Shown: in pieces, positions 43,728 to 52,070 of the stretch
Position numbering within the stretch: the first letter of the stretch is position 1
Layout of the letters: the number at the start of each line of letters is the position of its first letter
Origin: JBATTK01 sp049670505
GTDB taxonomy: Bacteria > Bacteroidota > Bacteroidia > Flavobacteriales > Flavobacteriaceae
DNA length: 64,000 bases
Reading direction: 5' to 3'
NCBI GenBank assembly: GCA_049670505.1
Contig: JBATTK010000007.1
Span: 1-64,000 of the forward strand
Program-made: the position numbers and the translations under genes
Notes under the pieces: model-generated
The model's input: the letters and a program-made list of their open reading frames with translations, nothing else
Told to the model about the DNA's origin: nothing
Databases searched by the model: none

Positions 43728-44789
43728 ATGTCCGATACCAAAAAAATACACATGCAACTACAATGCCCCATGCCGAAGCTCGATTTTGATGTCATCACTT
43801 TGGGCCACGGTAGTGGTGGGGCACTCACCCATAAACTTTTGGAAAGTGGTGTTTTTGATCTTTTGAGCAATGACCTTCTAGATGAACACCATGATGGTGC
43901 ATTTCTGGAATTAAGTGGAAAGACGGCCTTTTCCACGGATAGTTTTTTGGTATCCCCCATCTTTTTCCCCGGAGGAAATATAGGAGAATTAGCGGTCAAC
44001 GGTACCGTTAACGATCTTGCCATGTGCGGGGCCATTCCCAAATACCTATCCCTAAGCTTTATTATTGAGGAGGGATTAAAGGTCAGTGATTTCTGGGATA
44101 TTCTCGTAGCGATTAAATATGCTTGTGAAAAGGCTGGGGTGCAGGTAGTCACGGGCGATACCAAAGTAGTAGAAAAAGGAAAGGGCGACAAGATATTTAT
44201 AAACACATCCGGGTTGGGCCCTATTCATGCGAAAGCCCATATCAATGCAAAACAGATCAAAGCCGGTGATCGAATTATTATAAGTGGTAATATTGCTTCC
44301 CACGGTATGGCCATCATGTCTGTCCGGGAGGGTTTGGAGTTCGATTCCGAAATACAGAGCGATACTACAAATCTGAACCACACCGTACTGCGTCTCATAG
44401 AAAAATTTGGTGCCGATATTCATTTACTTACCGATCCTACCCGGGGTGGTGTTGCCACGGTTTTAAAAGAAATTGCACAAACGGTTCATTTGGGAATCGA
44501 TTTGTTTCAAAGGGATATCCCCATGGACGATCAAGTCGCCAGTGCTTGCGAATTACTAGGATTAGATCCTTTATATGTGGCTAATGAAGGGCTTTTCATT
44601 GCCTTCGTTGCTGCAGACCAAGTGCACTCGGTTGTACAAGAACTGCAGCAGGATGAAAATGGAAAAAATGCAAGAATCATTGGAAGTGTGGTAGCGGAAC
44701 ATCCCAAACAAGTGATTATGGAAAGTGCCATCGGAGGCAAACGGGTGATCAGTATGCTTCCGGGGGAACAGCTTCCTAGGATATGTTAA
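43728..44789 (+). CDS. hypE: Hydrogenase maturation protein HypE
   Basis: 353 residues of the PurM/ThiL-like fold: LGHGSGGALTHKLLESGVFD (ATP loop), TDSFLVSPIFFPGGNIGELAV, ITGDTKVVEKGKGD-like VTGDTK motif, LTDPTRGGVATVLKEIAQ. It ends in LPRIC; the terminal Cys is carbamoylated by HypF and dehydrated to thiocyanate. A 111-bp gap with no clear signal separates it from hypD. Confidence 0.96.
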   Translation: MSDTKKIHMQLQCPMPKLDFDVITLGHGSGGALTHKLLESGVFDLLSNDLLDEHHDGAFLELSGKTAFSTDSFLVSPIFFPGGNIGELAVNGTVNDLAMCGAIPKYLSLSFIIEEGLKVSDFWDILVAIKYACEKAGVQVVTGDTKVVEKGKGDKIFINTSGLGPIHAKAHINAKQIKAGDRIIISGNIASHGMAIMSVREGLEFDSEIQSDTTNLNHTVLRLIEKFGADIHLLTDPTRGGVATVLKEIAQTVHLGIDLFQRDIPMDDQVASACELLGLDPLYVANEGLFIAFVAADQVHSVVQELQQDENGKNARIIGSVVAEHPKQVIMESAIGGKRVISMLPGEQLPRIC

Positions 44790-44890
44790 ACCCATAAAAC
44801 TTTGGTACAAACAGAAAACCCTACGGATTTTGAAAGTCTATGGGGCAGGACAAACAGCTTCTTTCGCAAAAAGAGAAATGATACGAATCT

Positions 44891-45985
44891 ATGAATTTTG
44901 AAACACTGGGGAATCAGGTAACCAACTCCTATATTTTTAAAGGTTCCGAACAAATGCCATTTTTGGCACCCAGAGGAGTCTTTACGGCAGATAATAAGCT
45001 TTTTGTATCGGATACCGGGCGGAATCGGGTTTTTATATGGCATACCATCCCTACGGGAACATACCAAGAACCCGATGTGGTTCTAGGGCAAGCGGCCATT
45101 TCCGATACCGGTAGAAATTCCGGCGGTAATGCAACGGCAAACACCTTACATTACCCCTCCGGAATCTGGAGCAATGGAAAAATAATGATCGTGGCGGATG
45201 CTTGGAACCATAGGGTGCTTATATGGCATACCTTACCCTCTGAAAACGGACAGGCCGCCGATGTGGTTTTAGGACAACCGGATTTTACCTCCAATACGAT
45301 CAACGTGAAAGGTATTGGAAGTAATCCGACCGCGGCAACACTGCACTGGCCTTATGGCGTTTTTTCGGACGGTAAGCGTTTATGGATCGCGGATACGGGG
45401 AATAGGCGTATTTTGTTTTATGAAAACATGCCTACCCAAAATTATTCCCATGCGGATAAGCTTATTGGAAAGCCCAATTTTACCACTAGGGATTACCATA
45501 ATGAGGAACCTATTTGGCCCTATTCCATCAAAGTAAATGCAAAGGGACAACTGGCCGTAGCGGACACGCAATTCTACCGTACCCTAATTTGGAATTCAAT
45601 GGATTCCGCATGTACGCGGGCAGCGGATATTTTGATTGGGCAGACCGATTTTGATGCTTGTGGCCAAAACCAGTTTGGTCTATTTCCCTCATCAAAATCG
45701 TTGAACTGGACGTATGATGCCTGTTTTTATAAAGACGGGATTTTAATCAATGATACCGGAAACAGCAGAATATTGTGGTTCAACAGGATTCCTACCGCCC
45801 ATAATGCCGAGGCCACCGCGGTTATCGGAAAGCGTAATTTTAAAACCGGAAGCGAAAATAAAGATACGATGATGGGAACCGACAGCTCCCTATATTGGCC
45901 CTTTTCCATTACCACACAGAAAAACAAACTCATTATAGCGGATACCGGAAATCACAGGATTGTAATAACAGATTTGAAATTTTAA
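44891..45985 (+). CDS. NHL-repeat protein of the hydrogenase operon
   Basis: A 364-residue beta-propeller with about six NHL-type repeats: FVSDTGRNRVFIWHTIP, VADAWNHRVLIWHTLP, IADTGNRRILFYENMP, VADTQFYRTLIWN, INDTGNSRILWFNRIP and IADTGNHRIVITDLKF. No signal peptide, so cytoplasmic like the hydrogenase. I believe NHL-repeat proteins are found in other group 2a hydrogenase operons (mycobacteria, Nitrospira), but their job is not known. A docking or assembly platform is plausible. Its stop overlaps the convergent nickel permease gene by 4 bp. Confidence 0.85.
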   Translation: MNFETLGNQVTNSYIFKGSEQMPFLAPRGVFTADNKLFVSDTGRNRVFIWHTIPTGTYQEPDVVLGQAAISDTGRNSGGNATANTLHYPSGIWSNGKIMIVADAWNHRVLIWHTLPSENGQAADVVLGQPDFTSNTINVKGIGSNPTAATLHWPYGVFSDGKRLWIADTGNRRILFYENMPTQNYSHADKLIGKPNFTTRDYHNEEPIWPYSIKVNAKGQLAVADTQFYRTLIWNSMDSACTRAADILIGQTDFDACGQNQFGLFPSSKSLNWTYDACFYKDGILINDTGNSRILWFNRIPTAHNAEATAVIGKRNFKTGSENKDTMMGTDSSLYWPFSITTQKNKLIIADTGNHRIVITDLKF

Positions 45986-46689
45986 ATGCTGAGATACAAC
46001 CAATAGGCACCGATAACAATAGCAAATAATCCTCCTGAAAGGCGAATTGTTCTAAATACCGTTTTATTGTTCCGGCCTTTGGCATATTTGGACAGCATTC
46101 CTAAAACTAAGGTATATACAGTCATGGCCAAAACGGTTCCAAGGGCGAAACCAATGATATACCACACGCTTTCCAATTGGGTTTCAAAACCCAATACAGG
46201 AAGTAAGAGTAAAAAATGTGCGACTCCGGCCAGACCATGTAAAACCCCAATACCAAAAGAAGACCATAAATTTTGTTTTACTTTTTTCTCATGGGAATGG
46301 CCATGATTTAAAGTATTGGCATCGTGTTGGTGTTCATGTACATGAATATACGGCTGGTCCCCATCATGTACATGAGGATGTTTATGATTGTGCTTCGTAT
46401 TAAAAATACTATACAACGCCCATAAACCTACGGCAATAAGAACAACCGCTACCAATTGCTCGCTATAGGCCGATATCCGTTCTACGGGGATATACTCCTT
46501 AAAAAGTAAAAAGAGCACTCCAATGAGCAGCATTCCCAAGACATGGCCCAGACCCCAAAACAACCCAATTTTCCACACTTTTCCCTTGGTTTCTATAGCC
46601 AAGGGGGTAACCGCGGCAAGATGATCCGGACCCGAAGCCACATGCAATACCGATGCAGCCATACCAACTAATAAAGAAAAATTGATCAT
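45982..46689 (-). CDS. NicO/UreH-type nickel (cobalt) permease
   Basis: About 235 residues with six predicted membrane helices. Signature strings: MAASVLHVASGPDHLAAVTP (first helix, metal-selectivity HxxxxDH-like motif), GLFWGLGHVLGMLLIGVLF, GIGVLHGLAGVAHFLLLLPV. A cytoplasmic or periplasmic loop carries more than 15 His (HNHKHPHVHDGDQPYIHVHE), a metal-binding loop. It likely imports Ni2+ for the hydrogenase. Orientation is convergent, so it is regulated separately. I prefer the ATG at 46689; a start at 46752 would add 21 residues. Confidence 0.82.
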   Translation of the reverse strand: MINFSLLVGMAASVLHVASGPDHLAAVTPLAIETKGKVWKIGLFWGLGHVLGMLLIGVLFLLFKEYIPVERISAYSEQLVAVVLIAVGLWALYSIFNTKHNHKHPHVHDGDQPYIHVHEHQHDANTLNHGHSHEKKVKQNLWSSFGIGVLHGLAGVAHFLLLLPVLGFETQLESVWYIIGFALGTVLAMTVYTLVLGMLSKYAKGRNNKTVFRTIRLSGGLFAIVIGAYWLYLSI

Positions 46690-46893
46690 AGACGGTGTTA
46701 GCAAAAACAATGTAGTAAAATTTATGAAATAGTACTTCAAAATAGACATCATATTATGCTACAACTATCATTTTACTTCACCCTGTGCACCTAAAAATTA
46801 CGGGGAGGTGATGCTCTTTGGGTATCGCTTATCCATAGGCATCCGATACGTACCTACTATCAAAGTCAAAATTTCAATATAATTCCATTTAAC

Positions 46894-46901
46894 TAAATTT
46901 G
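46894..46901 (+). promoter_or_regulatory. -7 box of the TetR gene
   Basis: TAAATTTG, full match to TAnnTTTG, 14 bp before the ATG at 46916. No good -33 TTG is seen at 19-21 bp upstream. Confidence 0.4.
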
Positions 46902-46915
46902 CCCAAAACAATACT

Positions 46916-47521
46916 ATGGAACAGGACACAGAAGGAAAAATCTTGGAAGCGGCTAAAAAAATTTTTGTGCAAAAAGGTTTTGCAGGGGCACGTATGCAAG
47001 AAATAGCGGATGCGGCCAAAATCAATAAAGCCATGCTGCATTACTATTACAGAAGCAAACAATTGCTATTTGAGCGTATTTTAAAGAATCATGTCGATAT
47101 TATGGCGCCGAAGTTGATCGAAGCGTTGTCGTATAACGGAAGCGTAATAGAAAAGTTCGAAAAACTGGTCGATTCCTATATAGACACCATGCTACCCAAC
47201 CCAAAAATACCCATGTTTCTATTGCATGAAATGGCCCAGGGCCATGTGAGTACCATTGAATATATGAAGAAAAAAATGGCGGATGATGAAATAATGCAAA
47301 ACCTTATCCTTCAGATTATAGCGGAGCAACAATCCGAAAAATTGAGGGACATTCCCCCCCATCATATGATCTTAACGGTCATGTCCTTGATTATTTTCCC
47401 CTTCATTGCCAAACCGGTGTTTCAAAATATGCTCGATATTCCGGAAAAGGAATATTTGAATATCATGTCGGAACGCAAAGAAATTGTTAAAGATTTTATA
47501 AGACGGTCCGTCCTAAAATAA
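46916..47521 (+). CDS. TetR-family transcriptional regulator
   Basis: A 201-residue repressor. The HTH is in residues 8-50: GKILEAAKKIFVQKGFAGAR, then IADAAKINKAMLHYYYRSKQ; the C-terminal ligand domain reads like the CecR/AcrR group (TetR_C, NPKIPMFLLHEMAQGHVSTI). It lies directly upstream of an ABC-exporter operon on the same strand, as E. coli cecR precedes ybhGFSR. Two palindromic copies of TTAACCAAAYGGTTAA lie just after it (47538, 47634) and are its likely operators. Confidence 0.88.
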   Translation: MEQDTEGKILEAAKKIFVQKGFAGARMQEIADAAKINKAMLHYYYRSKQLLFERILKNHVDIMAPKLIEALSYNGSVIEKFEKLVDSYIDTMLPNPKIPMFLLHEMAQGHVSTIEYMKKKMADDEIMQNLILQIIAEQQSEKLRDIPPHHMILTVMSLIIFPFIAKPVFQNMLDIPEKEYLNIMSERKEIVKDFIRRSVLK

Positions 47522-47527
47522 AAAATT

Positions 47528-47535
47528 TATATTTG
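47528..47535 (+). promoter_or_regulatory. -7 box of the exporter operon
   Basis: TATATTTG, a full match to the Bacteroidota -7 consensus, 3 bp before operator 1. Transcription should start at about 47541, inside operator 1, so a bound repressor would block initiation. Confidence 0.55.
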
Positions 47536-47537
47536 TA

Positions 47538-47553
47538 TTAACCAAATGGTTAA
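47538..47553. promoter_or_regulatory. TetR operator, site 1
   Basis: TTAACCAAATGGTTAA: 7-bp arms TTAACCA/TGGTTAA around AA. It is repeated 96 bp downstream with one base change. Confidence 0.6.
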
Positions 47554-47629
47554 ATTTAATGGTTGATAACGATTTTTACCCAAGAGATCCACAGAAAATG
47601 TTCAAGAAGGCAGAAAAAAAATTTGCACA

Positions 47630-47653
47630 GGCATTAACCAAACGGTTAATGCC
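47630..47653. promoter_or_regulatory. TetR operator, site 2
   Basis: Core TTAACCAAACGGTTAA (47634-47649) inside a longer perfect palindrome with 10-bp arms GGCATTAACC (47630-47639) and GGTTAATGCC (47644-47653). It lies 19 bp before the ATG at 47673, so binding here would be in the leader and act as a roadblock or for looping with site 1. Confidence 0.6.
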
Positions 47654-47672
47654 ATCAAATGCTATACTTATG

Positions 47673-48947
47673 ATGCCAAGAAACACTTTGATATTATGTA
47701 CTTTGATGGTGTTTTCCTATGCCGGCACCGCTCAGGAACGCACTTCCCAAAAAGTGACCTTGTTACAGGTCTATACCTACGCACAGCAAAATTATCCACT
47801 CATCCAGGACACCGGCCTCATAAACGAATTGGAAAAAGTAAATCTTGAGGTCATCAAGAGATCTGCTTTACCCAAAATAGACCTCAACGGGCTTGGACAG
47901 CTGCAGAGCGAAAATATTCAACTGGACCTGGGAACTCAAGCCATAGAAGGACCATTGGAAACCTACAATGCCTACCTCAGTGCGGAATACGACCTTTATG
48001 ACGGAGGAAAAAAAAGAGCCGAAAAGAATATTCAGCGGGCTTCCTCGAGTGTGGAACGCAAATCATTGGACGTAGCACTCCGTTCTCTTAAAGATCGTGT
48101 CAATACCCTATTGTTTGCCCTATCCCTCTCAAAAAAACAACAACGTATCTTTCAAACGTCCAAAGAGGATTTGGATGTTGATATTGAAACACTGCGATCG
48201 GGTTACGACAATGGAACGGTATTGGAAAGCGAAGTCTCCAAATTAATGGTAAGACAACTGGAACTCACCTCCGACATTATAAAACTACAAGGTGATATCA
48301 ACTCCTATGCCGCCATGTTGGAACAGTTAACTGGCAAGACGTTTCCCGCCGATGTGCAATTTGAGATGCCTGTAATGCCCAAAAATTTCATTACCGATGA
48401 AATTACCAGGCCGGAACAAGCACTTTTCGATAGTCAAAAATCCCTATTTGCCGCACGGGAAACGTCCATTGCCGCCAGTTTAAGACCAAAAGTAGCGCTG
48501 TTTGCGCAAGGAGGGATAGGAAATCCCAATCCCTTGAATTTTTCGGATTTTGATGATAGCCCCTATGCCCTTGGAGGTGTAAAACTGAGCTGGAATTTCC
48601 TTGATTTTGGTAAAGGAAAAAAGGAAAGGGAGTTGCTTCGGATACAACAGGAACAAATTGAAGTAGATCGTGACATTTTTCTATTCGATATTCAATCGCA
48701 ATCAAAGGAATATCTCGCTAAAATAAAGGCATTGGAAGAACAGATAGCCAATGATGCCGCCATCGTTGGCCTTCAACAAGAGATTTTGGAACAATCCAAA
48801 GTACAATTGGATAATGGTGTAATCAATTCAAGTGAATATGTTACACAAATAAATACTGCGATCAATGCAGAACAACAGCTTGAATTCAACCGAATCCAAT
48901 TGCAACAATTCACCATCGAATATTTAACCCTAATAGGTCAACTTTAA
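47673..48947 (+). CDS. TolC-family outer membrane efflux protein
   Basis: A 424-residue protein from the ATG at 47673. I chose it because a clean signal peptide follows (ILCTLMVFSYAGTAQE) and because upstream frames would be read across the operators. Two long helical hairpins (QNYPLIQDTGLINELEKVNL; RQLELTSDIIKLQGDINSYA; QSKEYLAKIKALEEQIANDA) with strand-forming segments (YNAYLSAEYDLYDGGKKRAE) define the TolC fold. Outer-membrane exit duct for the ABC exporter encoded downstream. Confidence 0.85.
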   Translation: MPRNTLILCTLMVFSYAGTAQERTSQKVTLLQVYTYAQQNYPLIQDTGLINELEKVNLEVIKRSALPKIDLNGLGQLQSENIQLDLGTQAIEGPLETYNAYLSAEYDLYDGGKKRAEKNIQRASSSVERKSLDVALRSLKDRVNTLLFALSLSKKQQRIFQTSKEDLDVDIETLRSGYDNGTVLESEVSKLMVRQLELTSDIIKLQGDINSYAAMLEQLTGKTFPADVQFEMPVMPKNFITDEITRPEQALFDSQKSLFAARETSIAASLRPKVALFAQGGIGNPNPLNFSDFDDSPYALGGVKLSWNFLDFGKGKKERELLRIQQEQIEVDRDIFLFDIQSQSKEYLAKIKALEEQIANDAAIVGLQQEILEQSKVQLDNGVINSSEYVTQINTAINAEQQLEFNRIQLQQFTIEYLTLIGQL

Positions 48948-48957
48948 ACCTTTTTTA

Positions 48958-49860
48958 ATGAAAACAATTTGCATTGTCCTTATAACATTTTTCATCATGG
49001 CCGCTTGTAACAACAATCATAAATCCGATGCATACGGAAATTTTGAAGCTACTACCATTACCGTAAGTGCCAAAGGTAACGGAGAATTATTGCAGTTAAG
49101 TATAGACGAAGGACATCATGTAAATGCCAATACCCTTATAGGTGTAATAGACACCACACAATTATATCTCGAAAAAATGAAATTATTGGCCCGTATGGAG
49201 GCATTGGACGAGAAGTTACAGGAAGCCGCACCAGAGGTAGCCGTTCTTCTGGAAGACCGTAGCAACCTTATTCGTGAGAGAAACCGTACAGAACGACTAT
49301 TAAAACAAAAGGCGGCCACACAACAGCAATTGGACGACTATAATGGCAAAATTGATCTGGTCAACCAACAGATCAATGCTACGAAAAGAAATGTAAATGT
49401 AGCCAACCGAGGAATTCTCTCCGAACGCAAACCGCTACAGGCAGAAATTGCCCTTATTGATAAGCAGATCAATGACCATCTCATTGTAAACCCGATTACC
49501 GGAACCGTTCTAACAAAATTTGCGGAGCCCAATGAATTGGTAAATCACGGTTCCCCACTCTATAAAATAGCCAATCTAGAGGAGCTGAAGTTACGGGCCT
49601 ATACCAGTGCGACCATCCTGCAAAAGGTAAAATTGAACGATAAAGTTACCGTACTGGTAGATGACGGCGAAGAGGACTACCATAGGCTAAATGGTACCGT
49701 CTCATGGATTGCCAGCGAAGCCGAGTTTACTCCAAAAACCATTGAAACCAAAGAGGAACGGGTAAGTTTGGTATATGCGCTAGAGGTAAAAGTACAAAAC
49801 GATGGTTATTTAAAAATAGGTATGCCAGGCGAAGTCCTGTTCAATTCAAACGAAGAATAA
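48958..49860 (+). CDS. HlyD/YbhG-type membrane-fusion lipoprotein
   Basis: A 300-residue adaptor, anchored as a lipoprotein (VLITFFIMAAC). Biotinyl-lipoyl-like halves VSAKGNGELLQLSIDEGHHV and IVNPITGTVLTKFAEPNELV flank a coiled-coil hairpin (residues 80-160, LLEDRSNLIRERNRTERLLK, QQQLDDYNGKIDLVNQQINA). It links the inner-membrane ABC pump to the TolC-type protein. It begins 10 bp after the TolC gene and ends immediately before the first ATPase. Confidence 0.87.
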   Translation: MKTICIVLITFFIMAACNNNHKSDAYGNFEATTITVSAKGNGELLQLSIDEGHHVNANTLIGVIDTTQLYLEKMKLLARMEALDEKLQEAAPEVAVLLEDRSNLIRERNRTERLLKQKAATQQQLDDYNGKIDLVNQQINATKRNVNVANRGILSERKPLQAEIALIDKQINDHLIVNPITGTVLTKFAEPNELVNHGSPLYKIANLEELKLRAYTSATILQKVKLNDKVTVLVDDGEEDYHRLNGTVSWIASEAEFTPKTIETKEERVSLVYALEVKVQNDGYLKIGMPGEVLFNSNEE

Positions 49861-50781
49861 ATGTCGGCGATTACGGTAGAACATATCAGTAGAAAATATG
49901 GTGATATCACCGCATTGGACGATATTAGTTTTAAGGTGCAGGACGGCGAACTGTTCGGACTTATTGGGCCAGACGGCGCCGGGAAGTCTACCTTGTTCCG
50001 AATCTTAACGACCCTGCTCATTGCGGACGAGGGCAAAGGCACCGTAGCCGGGCACAATGTGGTGCTGGAATACAAGGAAGTACGCAAAAAAGTAGGCTAT
50101 ATGCCCGGGCGTTTTTCGCTCTACCAAGACCTCAGCGTGGAGGAAAACCTATCTTTTTTCGCAACTATTTTTGGAACGACCATTGAAAAAAATTACGACC
50201 TGATCAAAGATATCTATGTGCAGATCGAGCCTTTTAAAAATCGCTTGGCAGGTAAGCTTTCCGGAGGGATGAAGCAAAAGCTGGCCCTTTGCTGTGCATT
50301 AATCCACAAACCCAAGGTTTTGTTTCTGGACGAACCTACTACCGGTGTAGATGCGGTCAGCCGAAAAGAATTTTGGGATATGCTGCAAAGCCTTAAGGAA
50401 AAGAACATTACCATTCTCGTAAGCACCCCTTACATGGACGAAGCCAGCTTATGTGATCGGATCGCACTCATTCAAAAAGGAAAAATCCTCAAAATTGACA
50501 ATCCGCAACAGATGACGGACGATTTTAAAAAACCGCTTTACGCCATTAAGACCAATGACACTTACAATACTTTAAAATATTTGAGAAAACAGGATTTTAC
50601 ACAAAGTATTTTGCCTTTTGGGGAGTTCTTACATTTGACTACCGCAGAAAAAATAGCGCCCGAAGTGCTTGGAACCGTTTTGAAAAAAGAAGGTTTTAAA
50701 GTAGCCCAAGTAAAAGCTATTAAAGCTACCGTTGAAGATGTCTTCCTAGACCTTTCCACAACAAAAAAAGATCGGGTATAG
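49861..50781 (+). CDS. ABC exporter ATP-binding protein (YbhF N-half-like)
   Basis: A 306-residue ATPase: Walker A GPDGAGKST, Q-loop GYMPGRFSLYQDLSVEEN, signature LSGGMKQKLALCCALIHKPK, Walker B VLFLDEPTTGVD and the switch stretch STPYMDEASLCDR. It corresponds to the first half of E. coli YbhF. Its ATG follows directly on the adaptor stop. The usual H-loop His is replaced by Pro in STPYMDE. Confidence 0.88.
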   Translation: MSAITVEHISRKYGDITALDDISFKVQDGELFGLIGPDGAGKSTLFRILTTLLIADEGKGTVAGHNVVLEYKEVRKKVGYMPGRFSLYQDLSVEENLSFFATIFGTTIEKNYDLIKDIYVQIEPFKNRLAGKLSGGMKQKLALCCALIHKPKVLFLDEPTTGVDAVSRKEFWDMLQSLKEKNITILVSTPYMDEASLCDRIALIQKGKILKIDNPQQMTDDFKKPLYAIKTNDTYNTLKYLRKQDFTQSILPFGEFLHLTTAEKIAPEVLGTVLKKEGFKVAQVKAIKATVEDVFLDLSTTKKDRV

Positions 50782-50785
50782 TCCT

Positions 50786-51511
50786 ATGGAAAACAAAAAT
50801 GTCATACAGGTCGAAAATCTTACCAAAAAATTCGGGGACTTTACCGCCGTTGACGCCATTAGCTTTGAGATAAAACAAGGGGAGATATTCGGTTTTTTAG
50901 GGGCAAATGGCGCCGGAAAAACCACAGCGATGAAAATGTTGAACGGCTTAAGCAGGCCCACCTCCGGAAACGGAACGGTAGCCGGCTTGGATATTGTTGG
51001 ACAATCCGAAAAAATTAAGGAACGAATTGGGTATATGTCCCAAAAATTCAGCTTGTACGAGGATTTGACCCCAATGGAGAATATCCGCTTTTACGGTGGG
51101 GTTTATTCGCTTTCAAGAAAACAGATCAAGGAAAAAACCGCTGAGATATTAGAAGAACTGGGCCTTAACCAGGTTGCGAACCAACAGGTGAAATCACTTC
51201 CGTTGGGTTGGAAACAACGTTTGGCCTTTGCCATATCCATGGTGCACGATCCGGATATTGTATTTCTAGACGAACCCACAGGCGGGGTAGACCCCATGGT
51301 GAGACGTCAGTTTTGGGAGGCAATTTACGAAGCGGCGGAAAGGGGAAGCACCATCTTCGTAACCACACATTATATGGACGAGGCCGAATATTGTGACCGT
51401 ATTTCCATAATGGTCAATGGAAAAATAGAAGCTCTGGATACTCCCGGTAATCTTAAAAAGCAGTTTAAAGCCCAGACCATGGACGAAGTGTTTTTAAAAC
51501 TGGTGAGATAA
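50786..51511 (+). CDS. ABC exporter ATP-binding protein (YbhF C-half-like)
   Basis: A 241-residue ATPase: Walker A GANGAGKTT, Q-loop YMSQKFSLYEDLTPMEN, degenerate signature LPLGWKQRLAFAISMVHDPD (LPLGxKQ as in the second half of YbhF), Walker B IVFLDEPTGGVDP and the H-loop TTHYMDEAEYCDR. It pairs with the preceding ATPase (4 bp apart) to make the two-site pump that in E. coli YbhF is one fused chain. Confidence 0.88.
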   Translation: MENKNVIQVENLTKKFGDFTAVDAISFEIKQGEIFGFLGANGAGKTTAMKMLNGLSRPTSGNGTVAGLDIVGQSEKIKERIGYMSQKFSLYEDLTPMENIRFYGGVYSLSRKQIKEKTAEILEELGLNQVANQQVKSLPLGWKQRLAFAISMVHDPDIVFLDEPTGGVDPMVRRQFWEAIYEAAERGSTIFVTTHYMDEAEYCDRISIMVNGKIEALDTPGNLKKQFKAQTMDEVFLKLVR

Positions 51512-51521
51512 TTATAAAATC

Positions 51522-51596
51522 GAAGTGATTTAAACTTTTTGGATTGAAGCGAAAATTCATGATTTTTTAGCCAATTGAAAAAGTTTAAATCACTTC
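51522..51596. repeat. Long inverted repeat between ATPase and DUF2141 genes
   Basis: Perfect 19-bp arms, GAAGTGATTTAAACTTTTT (51522-51540) and its complement (51578-51596), around a 37-bp loop. It lies inside the operon, 11 bp after the ATPase stop. A 17-bp part of the right arm with flank recurs inverted near 56280, so it belongs to a dispersed family. Confidence 0.6.
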
Positions 51597-51617
51597 ATCA
51601 ATTAAAAAAGGAAAACA

Positions 51618-52061
51618 ATGAGAAAAGGAAGTATGTTATTCGTTTTAGCACTAATAACCATGGGGTTTATACAGGAGACTAAAGATGGTACTTTGGATAC
51701 GGGTACTATTACAATTCACATAAAGGGTATTGAAAATAAAAAAGGACAGATTGTTTTTATGCTCTTTGACCAAGAAGATGGTTTTCCCAAAGAGCCCGAT
51801 AAAGCTTTTAAAAAAGGTTACGTCAAAGAATTCACGGAGCATGCCTCGTTCACTTTTAAGCATGTGCCCTATGGCACCTATGCCATTGCCGTTTTTCACG
51901 ATGAGGATAGCGATGGCCTTGTAAAATCCAATTTCATAGGGATGCCCAAAGAATCCGTGGGCGCATCCAATATGACAAAGATGGGCAAACCCTCCTTTAA
52001 AAAGTGTGCTATTGAACTAAAGGATACCGAATTGAAATTAGATATGGTATTTATCATTTAA
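51618..52061 (+). CDS. DUF2141-family exported protein
   Basis: A 147-residue protein with a signal peptide (MLFVLALITMGFIQE). It has the DUF2141 layout: GTITIHIKGIENKKGQIVFM, FKHVPYGTYAIAVFHDEDSD (conserved YAIAVFHDxDxDG), FIGMPKESVGASNM and a final strand. Family function is unknown. Its place between the ATPases and the permeases of the exporter is unusual and hints that it is part of, or exported by, the system. Confidence 0.85.
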   Translation: MRKGSMLFVLALITMGFIQETKDGTLDTGTITIHIKGIENKKGQIVFMLFDQEDGFPKEPDKAFKKGYVKEFTEHASFTFKHVPYGTYAIAVFHDEDSDGLVKSNFIGMPKESVGASNMTKMGKPSFKKCAIELKDTELKLDMVFII

Positions 52062-52070
52062 TCCCCTGTT

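Noticed and set aside
46916..47521. TetR protein as regulator of the hydrogenase locus
   Set aside because: The matched operators lie only before the exporter operon; none is seen upstream of 33642 or of the nickel permease.
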